From Lachnospiraceae bacterium (GTDB lineage Bacteria; Bacillota; Clostridia; Lachnospirales; Lachnospiraceae), in the NCBI GenBank assembly GCA_017473115.1, contig JAFUNC010000018.1, positions 1 to 64,000 of the forward strand: a DNA stretch of 64,000 nucleotides, written 5' to 3'. The translations under genes and the position numbers were made by a program. The notes under the pieces were generated by a model, which was not told where the DNA came from, searched no databases, and saw only the letters and a program-made list of their open reading frames with translations. Positions 1 through 9,541 of this stretch are shown in pieces (positions within the stretch are counted from its first letter, which is position 1; every line of letters begins with the position of its first letter).

Positions 1-525
1 CTTACCAACTTTACGTCTGATAACTTCATCAGCATACTTGATACCCTTGCCCTTGTAAGGTTCAGGTCTTCTCTTATCTCTGATTTCAGCTGCGAATTGG
101 CCAACTTTTTCTTTATCAATACCCTTAACAACGATGATATTGTTATCAACTGTTGTTTCGATACCTTCAGGATCTTCCATCTCAACCGGATGTGAGAATC
201 CTAAACTTAATGTAAGTTTTTTTCCGGCCTTAGATACCTTATAACCAACACCGTTTACTTCAAGTTTCTTTTCATAACCTGCAGTAACACCAACTACCAT
301 GTTGTTGATTAAGGTTCTTGTAAGACCGTGTAAAGATTTCATTTTCTTTAAGTCGTTAGGTCTTGAAACAACGATTTCAGCACCTTCAACTTTAATTTCC
401 ATCTCTGCGGGTAATACTCTTTCAAGAATACCCTTGGGACCTTTTACAGTCACTTTATTATTTTCTGCAACTTCTACAGTAACGCCTGCAGGAATCGCGA
501 TTGGCATTCTTCCTATACGTGACAT
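1..525 (-). CDS. rplF: 50S ribosomal protein L6, 3' end cut by window edge
   Basis: L6 binds 23S rRNA near the sarcin-ricin loop and the factor-binding region of the large subunit. The reading frame is open for 175 codons from an ATG with a good upstream GGAGG and begins MSRIGRMPI, the usual L6 start. It runs off the left edge after RRKVGK. The family is about 178-180 residues, so only a few C-terminal residues are missing. It follows rpsH in the usual spc order. Confidence 0.97.
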   Translation of the reverse strand, partial: MSRIGRMPIAIPAGVTVEVAENNKVTVKGPKGILERVLPAEMEIKVEGAEIVVSRPNDLKKMKSLHGLTRTLINNMVVGVTAGYEKKLEVNGVGYKVSKAGKKLTLSLGFSHPVEMEDPEGIETTVDNNIIVVKGIDKEKVGQFAAEIRDKRRPEPYKGKGIKYADEVIRRKVGK

Positions 526-571
526 GCCCGTACCTCCTTATTTTACTAAGTGAGTTTCGCATTCGTTTAAA

Positions 572-973
572 TTACCAAACAAACGCCAAAACTTCACCAC
601 CAACGTTTAATTTTCTAGCTTCCTTATCTGTGATAACACCCTGGTTTGTAGAAATAATTGCTACACCAAGTCCGCCGAGTACCTTAGGTAACTCATCCTT
701 GCCAGCGTATACACGAAGACCGGGCTTAGAAATTCTCTTAATACCTGTGATAATCTTATCGTTCTTATCCACACCATACTTTAATGTGATGCGAATTGTC
801 TTAAAATTACCGTCTTCAATAATATCGTAGGCTTTAATATAACCTTCATCTAAAAGAATCTTTGCAATAGCAAGTTTCATCTTAGAAGAAGACACATCTA
901 CTGTATCATGTTTTGCAGCGTTTGCATTACGAATTCTTGTAAGCATATCTGCAATAGGATCGCTCATTGTCAT
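572..973 (-). CDS. rpsH: 30S ribosomal protein S8
   Basis: S8 is a primary 16S rRNA binder of the small-subunit platform; in E. coli it is also the repressor of the spc operon. The 133-residue product has family length, starts [15 protein letters not shown] after a short Met-Thr extension, and ends with the typical GGEVLAFVW. It lies between rpsN and rplF in the canonical order. Confidence 0.98.
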   Translation of the reverse strand: MTMSDPIADMLTRIRNANAAKHDTVDVSSSKMKLAIAKILLDEGYIKAYDIIEDGNFKTIRITLKYGVDKNDKIITGIKRISKPGLRVYAGKDELPKVLGGLGVAIISTNQGVITDKEARKLNVGGEVLAFVW

Positions 974-1007
974 TGATTTTGCCTCCTTATAAATTTATCT
1001 CGTGATC

Positions 1008-1193
1008 TTACCAGCTTGATTTCTTAACGCCAGGAATCTGACCTTTGTATGCCAATTCTCTAAAGCAAATACGACAGATACCGTATTTTCTTAAATATGC
1101 ATGAGGACGACCACAGATTCTGCAACGATTGTATTCTCTTACAGCGAATTTCTTTGTACGCTGCTGCTTAATCTTCATTGCTGTTTTAGCCAT
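1008..1193 (-). CDS. rpsN: 30S ribosomal protein S14, zinc type
   Basis: The 61-residue short form of S14 shows the zinc ribbon as CRICGRP and CRICFRE (two CxxC pairs). This is the zinc-dependent paralogue normal in Gram-positive spc operons, unlike the longer zinc-free form. An AAAGGAGG site precedes the ATG. S14 helps form the 30S head. Confidence 0.98.
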   Translation of the reverse strand: MAKTAMKIKQQRTKKFAVREYNRCRICGRPHAYLRKYGICRICFRELAYKGQIPGVKKSSW

Positions 1194-1226
1194 GAATTTA
1201 TACCTCCTTTAATTTACGACAACTGT

Positions 1227-1766
1227 TTATTTTGCAAACGGCATGTTGAAAAGTCTTAATAACTCGCGTGCTTCTTCGTCAGACTTAGCAGTTGTAACGA
1301 AGATAACATCCATACCTCTTACTTTATCTACCTTATCATATTCGATTTCAGGGAAGATAAGCTGTTCCTTGATACCAAGTGCGTAGTTACCTCTACCATC
1401 GAATGCGTTAGGATTAACACCTCTAAAGTCACGTACACGAGGCAATGCAAGGTTTACAAGACGATCTAAAAATTCATACATCTTGTCACCACGAAGGGTT
1501 ACCTTACAACCAATGTTCATGCCTTCACGGATTTTGAAGTTAGCAACTGAATTTTTAGCCTTTGTAAGAACTGCCTTCTGGCCTGCGATAATTTCCATAT
1601 CTCTTACGGCTGATTCGAGTGCTTTTGCATTATCTTTTGCTTCGCCAACGCCCATGTTGATAACAATCTTATCAAGTTTGGGAACTTCCATAACGTTCTT
1701 GTAGCCAAACTTCTTTGTCATAGCGTCAACGATTTCATTCTTATATAAATCTTTAAGTCTACTCAA
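1227..1766 (-). CDS. rplE: 50S ribosomal protein L5
   Basis: L5 binds 5S rRNA and forms an intersubunit bridge in the central protuberance. The 179-residue product has the family start ([12 protein letters not shown]) and a conserved core with the [16 protein letters not shown] segment. Spacing to rplX and rpsN is short, as expected inside the spc operon. Confidence 0.98.
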   Translation of the reverse strand: MSRLKDLYKNEIVDAMTKKFGYKNVMEVPKLDKIVINMGVGEAKDNAKALESAVRDMEIIAGQKAVLTKAKNSVANFKIREGMNIGCKVTLRGDKMYEFLDRLVNLALPRVRDFRGVNPNAFDGRGNYALGIKEQLIFPEIEYDKVDKVRGMDVIFVTTAKSDEEARELLRLFNMPFAK

Positions 1767-1790
1767 CGTTTTAGACCTCCTTCCTTAGAA

Positions 1791-2102
1791 TTAATCAATC
1801 ACTTCGCCTGTTGCCTTAGCAACACGTACTTTTTTGCCGTCCTCAACTTTGAAACCTACTCTTGTAGCTTTTCCTTTGTGAACAAGCATTACGTTTGAAA
1901 TATCAATAGGCGCTTCTTTCTGAATAATTCCACCATTGGGGTTAGCTGCTGAAGGCTTAGAATGCTTGCTAACTACGTTAACACCTTCTACTAAAACTTT
2001 ACCCTTCTTAGGATCAACAGAAATAACTTTTCCTTCTTTACCATTAGAAGCTCCGGCGATTACTTTAACGTTATCGCCCTTCTTAATCTTCATCATAGAC
2101 AT
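1791..2102 (-). CDS. rplX: 50S ribosomal protein L24
   Basis: L24 is an early assembly initiator of the large subunit. The 103-residue product carries an N-terminal KOW motif ([20 protein letters not shown]). The first of several nearby Met codons was kept because GGAGG lies 9 bases upstream. Between rplN and rplE. Confidence 0.98.
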   Translation of the reverse strand: MSMMKIKKGDNVKVIAGASNGKEGKVISVDPKKGKVLVEGVNVVSKHSKPSAANPNGGIIQKEAPIDISNVMLVHKGKATRVGFKVEDGKKVRVAKATGEVID

Positions 2103-2116
2103 ATCTCGGCACCTCC

Positions 2117-2485
2117 TTATAATACTTCGGGAGCCAGAGAAACGATCTTCATATACTGTTTCTCACGAAGCTCTCTTGCTACGGGCCCGAAAATACGTGT
2201 TCCTCTCGGGGTCTTGTCATCTTTAATGATAACTGCAGCATTTTCATCAAACTTAATGTAAGAACCGTCTTTACGGCGAGCACCCTTAACAGTACGTACC
2301 ACTACGGCCTTTACTACATCGCCTTTTTTGACAACACCGCCGGGTGTTGCATCTTTAACAGAAGCAATGATAACATCACCAATATTTGCATATCTTCTTG
2401 TTGAGCCGCCTACAACACGGATGCAAAGTAATTCTTTTGCACCGGTATTGTCAGCAACTTTCAATCTGCTTTCTTGCTGAACCAT
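2117..2485 (-). CDS. rplN: 50S ribosomal protein L14
   Basis: L14 lies at the subunit interface. The start was placed at the ATG opening [16 protein letters not shown], giving the normal 122 residues, with GGAAGGAG just upstream. An in-frame TTG six codons earlier lies within that ribosome-binding site and is not a credible start. Confidence 0.98.
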   Translation of the reverse strand: MVQQESRLKVADNTGAKELLCIRVVGGSTRRYANIGDVIIASVKDATPGGVVKKGDVVKAVVVRTVKGARRKDGSYIKFDENAAVIIKDDKTPRGTRIFGPVARELREKQYMKIVSLAPEVL

Positions 2486-2530
2486 GCTATTTTCTCCTTC
2501 CAAATTCTTGAAAATAAGTCTTTATAAAAC

Positions 2531-2785
2531 TTATTTTACTCTTTCAATAATCTCAACAAGTCTCCATCTCTTATCTTTTGATAAAGGTCTTGTTTCGACA
2601 ACTTTTACGGTATCACCGATGTTGCACTCATTCTTTTCGTCATGAGCTTTTAACTTGTAAGTCTTCTTAACGATCTTGCCGTAAAGAGGATGCTTTACGT
2701 GGTTTTCAACTGCAACAACGATTGTTTTATCCATTTTATTGCTGACTACCTTACCGGTACGCACTTTTCTTAAATTTCTTTCCAC
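2531..2785 (-). CDS. rpsQ: 30S ribosomal protein S17
   Basis: S17 is a primary 16S rRNA-binding OB-fold protein. The 84-residue product has the conserved [20 protein letters not shown] opening and family length. Located between rpmC and rplN. Confidence 0.98.
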   Translation of the reverse strand: MERNLRKVRTGKVVSNKMDKTIVVAVENHVKHPLYGKIVKKTYKLKAHDEKNECNIGDTVKVVETRPLSKDKRWRLVEIIERVK

Positions 2786-2820
2786 AGCTGTTCTCCTTTC
2801 TCAATTATCCGGCCAAAATC

Positions 2821-3033
2821 TTAGGCCTGCTGTTCCTTTGCTTTTTCAGTTATAACGGTCTGAATTCTTGCGATATTCTTTCTTACTTCTTTGATTCTTG
2901 AAGTATTGTCCAACTGATTTGTAGCGTTCTGGAATCTCAAATTGAAAAGTTCTTTCTTAGCATCAACTAACGCCTGAGCTAATTCTGCAGGGGATTTTGC
3001 TTTTAAATCTTCTACATACTTATTAGTTTTCAT
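2821..3033 (-). CDS. rpmC: 50S ribosomal protein L29
   Basis: L29 is a small helical hairpin at the exit of the peptide tunnel, part of the docking site for trigger factor and SRP. The ATG opening [18 protein letters not shown] gives 70 residues, normal for the family; upstream in-frame codons lie inside rplP. Its start overlaps the end of rplP by 11 bases, consistent with translational coupling. Confidence 0.96.
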   Translation of the reverse strand: MKTNKYVEDLKAKSPAELAQALVDAKKELFNLRFQNATNQLDNTSRIKEVRKNIARIQTVITEKAKEQQA

Positions 3034-3460
3034 TTGATACACCGCCTTCCAAGTCTGCTTTAGAAACGATCTTACACTTACAAGGAAGCTTGTGTGTTGC
3101 AAGACGTAAAGCTTCTCTAGCAACTTCTTCGTTTACGCCGGAGATTTCGAACATTACACGACCCGGCTTAACAACTGCTACCCAGTATTCAAGTGTTCCC
3201 TTACCGGAACCCATACGTGTTTCAGCAGGTTTAGTAGTTACAGGTTTGTCAGGGAAAATCTTAATCCAAACTTTACCACCACGTTTGATATGACGTGTCA
3301 TAGCAATACGGGCTGCTTCAATCTGGTTAGATCTAATCCAACAAGGTTCCATAGCAACAATACCGAATTCACCGTAAGAGATTGTGTTACCTCTTAACGC
3401 TTTACCTCTCATACTGCCGCGGAACTGTTTACGACGTTTTACTCTTTTAGGCATTAACAT
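3023..3460 (-). CDS. rplP: 50S ribosomal protein L16
   Basis: L16 helps position tRNA at the A and P sites of the large subunit. The 145-residue product begins [15 protein letters not shown], the standard start. Its ATG shares one base with the rpsC stop codon (TAATG) and its 3' end overlaps rpmC, so rpsC-rplP-rpmC are likely translationally coupled. Confidence 0.98.
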   Translation of the reverse strand: MLMPKRVKRRKQFRGSMRGKALRGNTISYGEFGIVAMEPCWIRSNQIEAARIAMTRHIKRGGKVWIKIFPDKPVTTKPAETRMGSGKGTLEYWVAVVKPGRVMFEISGVNEEVAREALRLATHKLPCKCKIVSKADLEGGVSNEN

Positions 3461-4116
3461 TATTTAGCTCCCCCTTCCTGGTTGTTCTTGACAGGAAGAA
3501 CTTCGCCTTTGTAGATCCAAACCTTGATACCCATTTTACCATAGGTTGTATCTGCTTCTGCGAATCCATAGTCAATATCTGCACGAAGTGTCTGTAAGGG
3601 AATGGTTCCCTCGCTGTAAAATTCTGTACGAGCCATATCAGCACCACCTAAACGGCCTGATACTGCAGTCTTAATACCGAGAGCGCCTGACTTCATTGCT
3701 CTACCCATGCAAGACTTCATTGCTCTACGGAATGATACACGGTTTTCCAACTGTGCTGCAATGTTTTCTGCAACAAGCTGAGCTTCTTTATCCGGTCTCT
3801 TAACTTCCTGAATATCAACGTTAACTTTCTTGCCTGTCATCTTCTGAAGTTCTTTCTTGGTAACTTCGATGTCAGCACCGCCCTTACCGATTACAACACC
3901 GGGCTTAGCAGTGTGAACGATAACTTTCACTTTGTCAGCTGCTCTTTCGATTTCAATTCTGCTGATTCCTGCAGAGTATAATTTTTTCTTTAAATATTCT
4001 CTAATCTTGTGGTCTTCCACTAAGCAATCTGCAAAGTCTGCTTCTGCATACCACTTAGAATCCCAGTCTTTGATAACTCCGACTCTAAGTCCATGAGGAT
4101 TAACTTTCTGTCCCAT
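3460..4116 (-). CDS. rpsC: 30S ribosomal protein S3
   Basis: S3 is a KH-domain protein at the mRNA entry channel. The ATG opening [15 protein letters not shown] was chosen: it is the universal S3 start and has AGGAGG upstream, giving 218 residues. A KH-type VVIGKGG segment and the C-terminal domain are complete. Confidence 0.98.
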   Translation of the reverse strand: MGQKVNPHGLRVGVIKDWDSKWYAEADFADCLVEDHKIREYLKKKLYSAGISRIEIERAADKVKVIVHTAKPGVVIGKGGADIEVTKKELQKMTGKKVNVDIQEVKRPDKEAQLVAENIAAQLENRVSFRRAMKSCMGRAMKSGALGIKTAVSGRLGGADMARTEFYSEGTIPLQTLRADIDYGFAEADTTYGKMGIKVWIYKGEVLPVKNNQEGGAK

Positions 4117-4126
4117 ACTTTTCCTC

Positions 4127-4522
4127 CTATTTCTCGTCAAGCACGATGGTGATGTGGCTTAATCTCTTTTCGATTCTGTAAGCTCTACCCTGTGCTCGCG
4201 GTCTTACTCTCTTCATTGTAGGTCCCTTGTTTGCAAAGCATTCTGCAATGTAGAGGTTTTCAACGTTCATTCCGTTGTTGTTTTCTGCATTTGCGATTGC
4301 TGACTGCAATAACTTTTTGATAATGCTTGAAGCATATCTGGGATTATACTCTAAGATTGCCAAAGCAGTCTGTACATCTTTACCTCTGATAGCATCGAGT
4401 ACGAAACATGCTTTCTGAACGGAAACTCTTGCATAAGATAACTTTGCAAAAGGTCTTGTTTCCCTATTATTGGCATTTCTTTCTCTTTTAAATTTAGATC
4501 TGCTAATTCCTGTCTTTTCCAT
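4127..4522 (-). CDS. rplV: 50S ribosomal protein L22
   Basis: L22 lines the peptide exit tunnel with a long beta hairpin, seen here as the [19 protein letters not shown] segment. At 131 residues it is slightly long because of a basic N-terminal extension ([18 protein letters not shown]). It sits between rpsS and rpsC. Confidence 0.98.
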   Translation of the reverse strand: MEKTGISRSKFKRERNANNRETRPFAKLSYARVSVQKACFVLDAIRGKDVQTALAILEYNPRYASSIIKKLLQSAIANAENNNGMNVENLYIAECFANKGPTMKRVRPRAQGRAYRIEKRLSHITIVLDEK

Positions 4523-4545
4523 GGATAAAAACCTCCTTTCAAAAA

Positions 4546-4827
4546 TTATCTTACTTTAGATTTCTTTTCGTCTTTTCCATGTCCTCTAAAGGTTCTGGTT
4601 GCAACGAATTCTCCAAGTTTGTGTCCAACCATATCTTCGGTTACATATACAGGCACATGCTTTCTACCGTCGTGTACTGCAATTGTGTGTCCAACGAAGG
4701 ACGGGAAAATTGTAGAACGACGAGACCATGTCTTGATAACCTGCTTATTACCTGATGCATTCATAGCGTCTACTTTCTTAAGTAAACTGGCATCTGCAAA
4801 AGGTCCTTTTTTTAATGATCTAGCCAT
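4546..4827 (-). CDS. rpsS: 30S ribosomal protein S19
   Basis: S19 is a head protein contacting S13 and the A-site tRNA region. The 93-residue product has the typical opening [15 protein letters not shown] and a [14 protein letters not shown] core. Between rplB and rplV. Confidence 0.98.
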   Translation of the reverse strand: MARSLKKGPFADASLLKKVDAMNASGNKQVIKTWSRRSTIFPSFVGHTIAVHDGRKHVPVYVTEDMVGHKLGEFVATRTFRGHGKDEKKSKVR

Positions 4828-4856
4828 TGTGTTTCCTCCTTATCAACTATGCGGGC

Positions 4857-5699
4857 TTATTTAATACCGCGTCCATCTCTTCTTCTAACAATAAGCTTAT
4901 TAGACTGCTTGTTTTTCTTTCTTGTCTTTAAGCCAAGAGCAGGTTTTCCCCAAGGTGTGCAGGGACCGGAACGACCGATACCACACTTACCTTCACCACC
5001 ACCGTGAGGATGGTCGTTAGGGTTCATTACGGAACCGCGAACTGTAGGTCTGATACCCATGTGACGCTTACGTCCTGCTTTACCGATATTGATAAGGTTG
5101 TGGTCTACGTTACCAACAACACCAACTGTTGCTCTACATCCGATAGGAACCATTCTCATTTCGCCTGAAGGAAGTCTTAATGTTGCATACTTACCTTCTT
5201 TCGCCATGAGCTGTGCGCTGTTACCAGCAGAACGAACCAACTGGCCGCCCTTTCCGGGATATAATTCAATGTTGTGTACCTGTGTACCTACAGGAATCTT
5301 TTCCAAAGGTAAGCAGTTACCAACTTTAACTTCTGCTTCAGGTCCGTTCATAACCTTCATTCCGTCTGTTAAACCTTCGGGAGCGATGATGTATGATTTT
5401 TCACCGTCTGCATATGCGATTAATGCGATGTTTGCTGTTCTGTTAGGATCGTATTCGATGCCGATTACAGTTGCAGGAACGCCATCTTTCAATCTTCTGA
5501 AATCTACCATTCTGTATTTCTTTCTGTTTCCGCCACCACGATGTCTAACTGTGATTTTACCCTGATTATTACGTCCAGCGTTCTTCTCTAAAGATACACA
5601 TAATGATTTCTCAGGTGTGCTCTTTGTGATTTCAGAGAAGTCCGAACCAGTCATATTTCTTCTGGAAGGTGTATACGGGTTATATGTCTTAATACCCAT
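4857..5699 (-). CDS. rplB: 50S ribosomal protein L2
   Basis: L2 is a large 23S rRNA binder close to the peptidyl-transferase centre. The 280-residue product shows the conserved [16 protein letters not shown] and the [13 protein letters not shown] loop; the histidine of that loop is near universal. Order rplW-rplB-rpsS is canonical. Confidence 0.99.
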   Translation of the reverse strand: MGIKTYNPYTPSRRNMTGSDFSEITKSTPEKSLCVSLEKNAGRNNQGKITVRHRGGGNRKKYRMVDFRRLKDGVPATVIGIEYDPNRTANIALIAYADGEKSYIIAPEGLTDGMKVMNGPEAEVKVGNCLPLEKIPVGTQVHNIELYPGKGGQLVRSAGNSAQLMAKEGKYATLRLPSGEMRMVPIGCRATVGVVGNVDHNLINIGKAGRKRHMGIRPTVRGSVMNPNDHPHGGGEGKCGIGRSGPCTPWGKPALGLKTRKKNKQSNKLIVRRRDGRGIK

Positions 5700-5760
5700 T
5701 TTCTTTTCTCCTTTTCTATCAATTATTTATTGTCATGCTTCATTGCATATAGTTGACCTT

Positions 5761-6060
5761 TTAGATACCTGCAAAAAGTTCGATATCCTTGCTGCCTTCT
5801 GTTAACTTAACGATGGCTTTCTTGGTCTGAGCAGTCTTGCCGTATACCATACCGCGTCTCTTGTTCTTGCCTTCGCAGTTCATGGTGTTAACCTGAGCCA
5901 CTTCAGTTCCGGGGAACATTTTTTCAACTGCTTCTTTAATCTGATTCTTGGTTGCATCGGGATGAACCAGGAATGTATATTTCTTTTCGCCCATGCCGGC
6001 CATACTTCTTTCGGTAACAACCGGTTTGAGGATTACGTCGTAATATTTAATATCTGCCAT
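5761..6060 (-). CDS. rplW: 50S ribosomal protein L23
   Basis: L23 surrounds the exit tunnel mouth and docks trigger factor and SRP. The 99-residue product has the DVILKPVVTERSM opening of the family. Its ATG shares one base with the rplD stop codon (TAATG), implying coupled translation. Confidence 0.98.
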   Translation of the reverse strand: MADIKYYDVILKPVVTERSMAGMGEKKYTFLVHPDATKNQIKEAVEKMFPGTEVAQVNTMNCEGKNKRRGMVYGKTAQTKKAIVKLTEGSKDIELFAGI

Positions 6061-6680
6061 TATGCGTACACCTCCTCAATTTTTGCAACTGAGTCCTTAG
6101 TAAGAACTACTGTGCCAGCCTTCATGATGTCATATACGTTGATTGAATCAGCAACGATTGTCTGAGCATCAGGAATATTTCTAGCTGATAATACGATGTT
6201 CTTGTCGTTTTCTTTGATCACAACAAGTGCCTTCTTCGCATTGAGGTTTGTTAAAACCTCCTGGAATTTCTTTGTCTTAATTTCATCAAGTTTTAATTCA
6301 TCGAGAACCATTACCTTGCCATCCTGAACTTTGCTTGTCAAAGCAGACTTAAGTGCAATTCTCTTTTCTTTCTTATTCAACTTGAAAGAGTAATCTCTCG
6401 GAGTGGGAGCAAATACAACGCCGCCATGTGTCCACTGGGGTGATCTGGTAGAACCCTGTCTTGCATGACCTGTTCCCTTCTGTCTCCAAGGTTTTCTTCC
6501 GCCGCCGGAAACCTCTGCACGAGTTTTTGCTTTCTGTGTTCCCTGACGCTTGTTTGCAAGGTGCTGAACTACTGCAAGATGCACAAGGTGTTCGTTAACC
6601 TCTACACCGAAAATAGCATCGCTCAAGTCCATCTTTCCAACTTCCTTGCCTTCCATATTGTAAACAGATACGTTTGCCAT
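6060..6680 (-). CDS. rplD: 50S ribosomal protein L4
   Basis: L4 is an early assembly protein whose extended loop reaches the exit tunnel; in gamma-proteobacteria it also represses its own S10 operon through the leader RNA. The 206-residue product carries the conserved GRKPWRQKGTGHARQGS loop. Whether it controls this operon is unknown, but the operon has a long structured leader (7,814-8,088). Confidence 0.98.
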   Translation of the reverse strand: MANVSVYNMEGKEVGKMDLSDAIFGVEVNEHLVHLAVVQHLANKRQGTQKAKTRAEVSGGGRKPWRQKGTGHARQGSTRSPQWTHGGVVFAPTPRDYSFKLNKKEKRIALKSALTSKVQDGKVMVLDELKLDEIKTKKFQEVLTNLNAKKALVVIKENDKNIVLSARNIPDAQTIVADSINVYDIMKAGTVVLTKDSVAKIEEVYA

Positions 6681-6705
6681 CTGTGTGTTCCTCCTTTCGT
6701 CCCGA

Positions 6706-7389
6706 TTATGCGTTTGCCTTAGTAGTTTCTTTGATTGTTACTAAAGCTTTCTTAGGTCCGGGTACTGCACCCTTTACCAAAAGCAGATTCTTTTCAGCAT
6801 CTACTCTGACTACTTCAAGATTCTTTACAGTAGTCTGCTTGTGTCCCATGTGACCGGGCATACCTTTGCCCTTGAATACACGGCTGGGGCTTGAGCAAGC
6901 ACCGTTTGAACCCTGGTGACGATGGAACTTAGAACCGTGAGCCATGGGTCCTCTATGCTGTCCTAATCTCTTGATGGCACCCTGGAAGCCTTTACCTTTG
7001 CTGATTGCAGTTGCGTCAATCTTGTCGCCTTCTGCAAAGATGTCAGCCTTGATTTCCTGTGCAAGAGCGTACTCAGAAGCGTTTTCGAACTTGAATTCTC
7101 TTACATAACGCTTAGATGTAACGCCTGCTTTCTTGAAATGTCCCTGCATAGCCTTGGTTGTACCATGTGCATGAACGATTTCTTTCTTGCCGGATGCATC
7201 TTTGTTGATGATCTTGTCTTTCTTGTCTACAAAACCTACCTGAACTGCTTCGTAACCATCATTCTCAACTGTCTTGATCTGAGTTACTACGCAAGGGCCG
7301 GCCTGAAGAACTGTTACCGGAATAAGGCTGCCGTCTTCTGCGAAGATCTGAGTCATTCCGACTTTGGTTGCTAAAATAGCTTTCTTCAT
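6706..7389 (-). CDS. rplC: 50S ribosomal protein L3
   Basis: L3 initiates 50S assembly and reaches the peptidyl-transferase centre. The product begins [16 protein letters not shown]. At 227 residues it is some 15-20 longer than B. subtilis L3, owing to a Lys-rich insert around residues 55-80. The [14 protein letters not shown] signature is intact. Confidence 0.98.
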   Translation of the reverse strand: MKKAILATKVGMTQIFAEDGSLIPVTVLQAGPCVVTQIKTVENDGYEAVQVGFVDKKDKIINKDASGKKEIVHAHGTTKAMQGHFKKAGVTSKRYVREFKFENASEYALAQEIKADIFAEGDKIDATAISKGKGFQGAIKRLGQHRGPMAHGSKFHRHQGSNGACSSPSRVFKGKGMPGHMGHKQTTVKNLEVVRVDAEKNLLLVKGAVPGPKKALVTIKETTKANA

Positions 7390-7501
7390 TTCTTTACCTC
7401 CATTTGTTTCTACTACAGCGGCATCTGAGGTTTGTTCGGATGCATACTAGTTGTAGAAGGCTTTATTTTTTGTTTTTAGTTACTTCTTTTATTAATATCA
7501 A

Positions 7502-7813
7502 TTATTTCATTTTGATATCAATGTAAACGCCTGCAGGAACTTCAAGGTTCTGCAATGACTCTCTGACTTTGGTGTCAGGATTAATCACATCGATCAGTCT
7601 CTTGTGAGTTCTCTGTTCGAACTGCTCTCTGGAGTCTTTGTACTTGTGTACGGCACGGATGATTGTAACTACTTCCTTCTTAGTAGGAAGGGGCACGGGT
7701 CCGCTAACCTTTGCTCCGTTCTTCTTAACTGTTTCGATGATTTTCTTGGCAGCTGCATCTACTGTCTGATGCTCATAAGCTTTAAGTGTGATTCTCATTA
7801 CTTCGTTTGCCAT
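7502..7813 (-). CDS. rpsJ: 30S ribosomal protein S10
   Basis: S10 belongs to the 30S head and, as NusE, pairs with NusB and NusG in antitermination. The ATG opening [17 protein letters not shown] was chosen because it has AGGAGG upstream and gives the usual 103 residues; earlier in-frame codons fall in the leader. First gene of the S10 operon. Confidence 0.98.
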   Translation of the reverse strand: MANEVMRITLKAYEHQTVDAAAKKIIETVKKNGAKVSGPVPLPTKKEVVTIIRAVHKYKDSREQFEQRTHKRLIDVINPDTKVRESLQNLEVPAGVYIDIKMK

Positions 7814-8088
7814 AAAAAAAGTCGCCTCCTTTTCGCACTTTATAAAATCTAAGTACGACAAGCGGTGACTGTACACTCTCCCGTGTGTGTCCTAATCGTT
7901 TACGCAACCCCAGAATTGCTTCCGAACCGTATCCGTTAAAACTCTCACGTCGTTTCTACCTGTTTGTAGACATGTTGTTTTGTACAGTGACTTGTCGCCA
8001 GTATCTTGACTTGACATTCGCTCCATGTAAAAACCTATCCATTTTGCCGGATAGCAACCTTACATTTCATCGCTATCATGCCACAGCA
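7814..8088 (-). promoter_or_regulatory. Long structured 5' leader of the S10 operon
   Basis: About 275 nt separate the predicted transcription start from rpsJ. A long-range helix is visible: CGACAAG (7856-7862) pairs with CTTGTCG (7991-7997) and ACTGTACA (7868-7875) with TGTACAGT (7981-7988), separated by a 5/2 internal loop. Inside it is a 5-bp hairpin, 7955-7959 with 7966-7970. Upstream is a 6-bp hairpin, CTATCC (8035-8040) with GGATAG (8049-8054). Such a leader suggests autogenous control, as L4 exerts on the E. coli S10 leader; the regulator here is not known. Confidence 0.65.
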
Positions 8089-8094
8089 ATGCCT

Positions 8095-8123
8095 AGTATA
8101 CAACATGTTTTGGCAATGTGCAA
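8095..8123 (-). promoter_or_regulatory. Promoter of the S10 operon
   Basis: On the minus strand TTGCAC (8118-8123) is followed by a 17-base spacer and TATACT (8095-8100), a good sigma-A type promoter. It lies directly between the terminator of the upstream gene and the S10 leader. Confidence 0.75.
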
Positions 8124-8230
8124 GAGTTTTTTTCAAAAATTTTATTACTTTTTAACAAAAAGATTTCTGCACCTTTTATATAGAAGAAACAGACTCAATA
8201 TCCTGTGGTTTTACATTTTTTATCCACAAG

Positions 8231-8256
8231 AAAAGCGAGATGCATTAACATCCCGC
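8231..8256 (-). terminator. Rho-independent terminator after the Tyr/Asp-tailed protein
   Basis: An 8-bp stem (8235-8242 with 8249-8256, one G-U pair) with a 6-base loop is followed on the minus strand by TTTTCTT. Confidence 0.85.
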
Positions 8257-8263
8257 CTTATAA

Positions 8264-8761
8264 TTAATTCCAATCTTCCAACGCGTCTTCTACTTCATCC
8301 CAATCAACATCTTCATAATTATAATCATCATAGTCATAATTATAGTCATAGTCATCGTATTCATAATCATAATCATAGTAGTAATCGTCGTAATCATAAC
8401 CGTTTTCTTCCATATATTCCATCATGAAAGCAGGTGTCGCCATCATACCCGTGAAAATCAGGACAGAGAAAACTATAATGATAACAGACAACAACAAGCC
8501 TACCACGCTACAAATAATGCCGGCGATGCCCGTGCCTTTTCCGCCTTTCTTTGCGATACCGATAATACCGAATATAATACTGAGCACTCCCAGAATCGCT
8601 GCAAACACCAACACAAAAGGCAGACAACATGACATAAAGGTAAGCACCAGCGCTATAATGCCCAAAACCATTGATGCGATACCCATACCATGTCCAGGAC
8701 GCACAGGGTCAGGCTGCTGATAAGTATTATTATATTGATAATTCATATTATTTCCATCCAT
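8264..8761 (-). CDS. DUF4190-like membrane protein with Tyr/Asp-rich tail
   Basis: The 165-residue product starts MDGNNMNYQYN, with GAGGGGG upstream of the chosen ATG. Two hydrophobic segments (about residues 25-70 and 75-110) with Gly-rich turns and an IAKKGGKGTGIAG loop resemble the DUF4190/DUF4064 family of small membrane proteins of unknown role. The last ~45 residues are an unusual run of Tyr, Asp and Glu ending EDALEDWN. It opens with the same MDGNNMN as the next gene, so the two are probably paralogues. Confidence 0.8.
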   Translation of the reverse strand: MDGNNMNYQYNNTYQQPDPVRPGHGMGIASMVLGIIALVLTFMSCCLPFVLVFAAILGVLSIIFGIIGIAKKGGKGTGIAGIICSVVGLLLSVIIIVFSVLIFTGMMATPAFMMEYMEENGYDYDDYYYDYDYEYDDYDYNYDYDDYNYEDVDWDEVEDALEDWN

Positions 8762-8864
8762 TAAAATATCCCCCTCATTTGATCGTGAATAAAGCATATC
8801 ATATTTTAGTGTTATTGTAAATCCGGGTGTCAAAACAAATACCGGCCGGTTATGTTACCAGAAT

Positions 8865-8892
8865 TAAAAAAGCGGAGCGCTGTGCACTCCGC
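8865..8892 (-). terminator. Rho-independent terminator after the second DUF4190-like gene
   Basis: GCGGAG (8872-8877) pairs with CTCCGC (8887-8892), followed on the minus strand by a run of six T. Confidence 0.85.
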
Positions 8893-8916
8893 CTTTCATT
8901 GATTACAAACCAAATC

Positions 8917-9258
8917 TTAGTAGTAGTAATATGAATCCAAACCTTCACCTGAGAATGTAAGTACAAGATTAATGATAAACATAATGAATCCGAGTACTAC
9001 ACCAACGATACCGAGAATCATACCGATTCTTGCCATACCGATTTTTTCACATCTCTTCATACCAAGTACACCACATACGATGCCGGCAGCACCTGTAATC
9101 CAACTAGCGATAGGCACGCAGCAACAAACGATTGAAAGAATACCTGTAACTAAAGAAACGATTGCAAGAGCATTGCTCTTCTGTTCTACCACTTCATATG
9201 TACCGTTTGCTTCATATGAATATTCAGAATAATTATTGTTCATGTTATTTCCGTCCAT
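8917..9258 (-). CDS. DUF4190-like membrane protein
   Basis: The 113-residue product has an N-terminal polar segment (MDGNNMNNNYSEYSYE), two hydrophobic segments from about residue 33 with VCCCVPIAS and GVLGMKRCEKIG between them, and a C-terminal SYYYY. The start was set at the ATG with AGGAGG upstream. The architecture matches the neighbouring gene and the DUF4190 group; its function is not known. It has its own terminator, so it need not be cotranscribed with its neighbour. Confidence 0.8.
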   Translation of the reverse strand: MDGNNMNNNYSEYSYEANGTYEVVEQKSNALAIVSLVTGILSIVCCCVPIASWITGAAGIVCGVLGMKRCEKIGMARIGMILGIVGVVLGFIMFIINLVLTFSGEGLDSYYYY

Positions 9259-9541
9259 TTTTTCTTCTCCTCCTAACAAACGAATATTAATAAACTACAG
9301 AACAATACTAACATATTCAAAGTATTTTGTAAATAAAATCATTTTATAATATTTTAATAATTAAAACCGTAATTTATCCGGCCATAATCATTTCCGTTTC
9401 CTTACATTCCGCATAAAAAGAATTGCAGTCTCTTCAAAATTATTATAATATGATAAAGAATTATAAATGAATAACTTATTGTTCATTCCGAACAAAAATA
9501 ATATTATTCAAACAAACTCAATACTCAGAACGGAGCATATT

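Noticed and set aside
7885-8427. Plus-strand protein opposite the S10 leader
   Set aside because: It runs antisense across the S10 promoter, a terminator and the Tyr/Asp tail of the neighbouring gene; its His/Asn-rich end is the antisense of that low-complexity tail.
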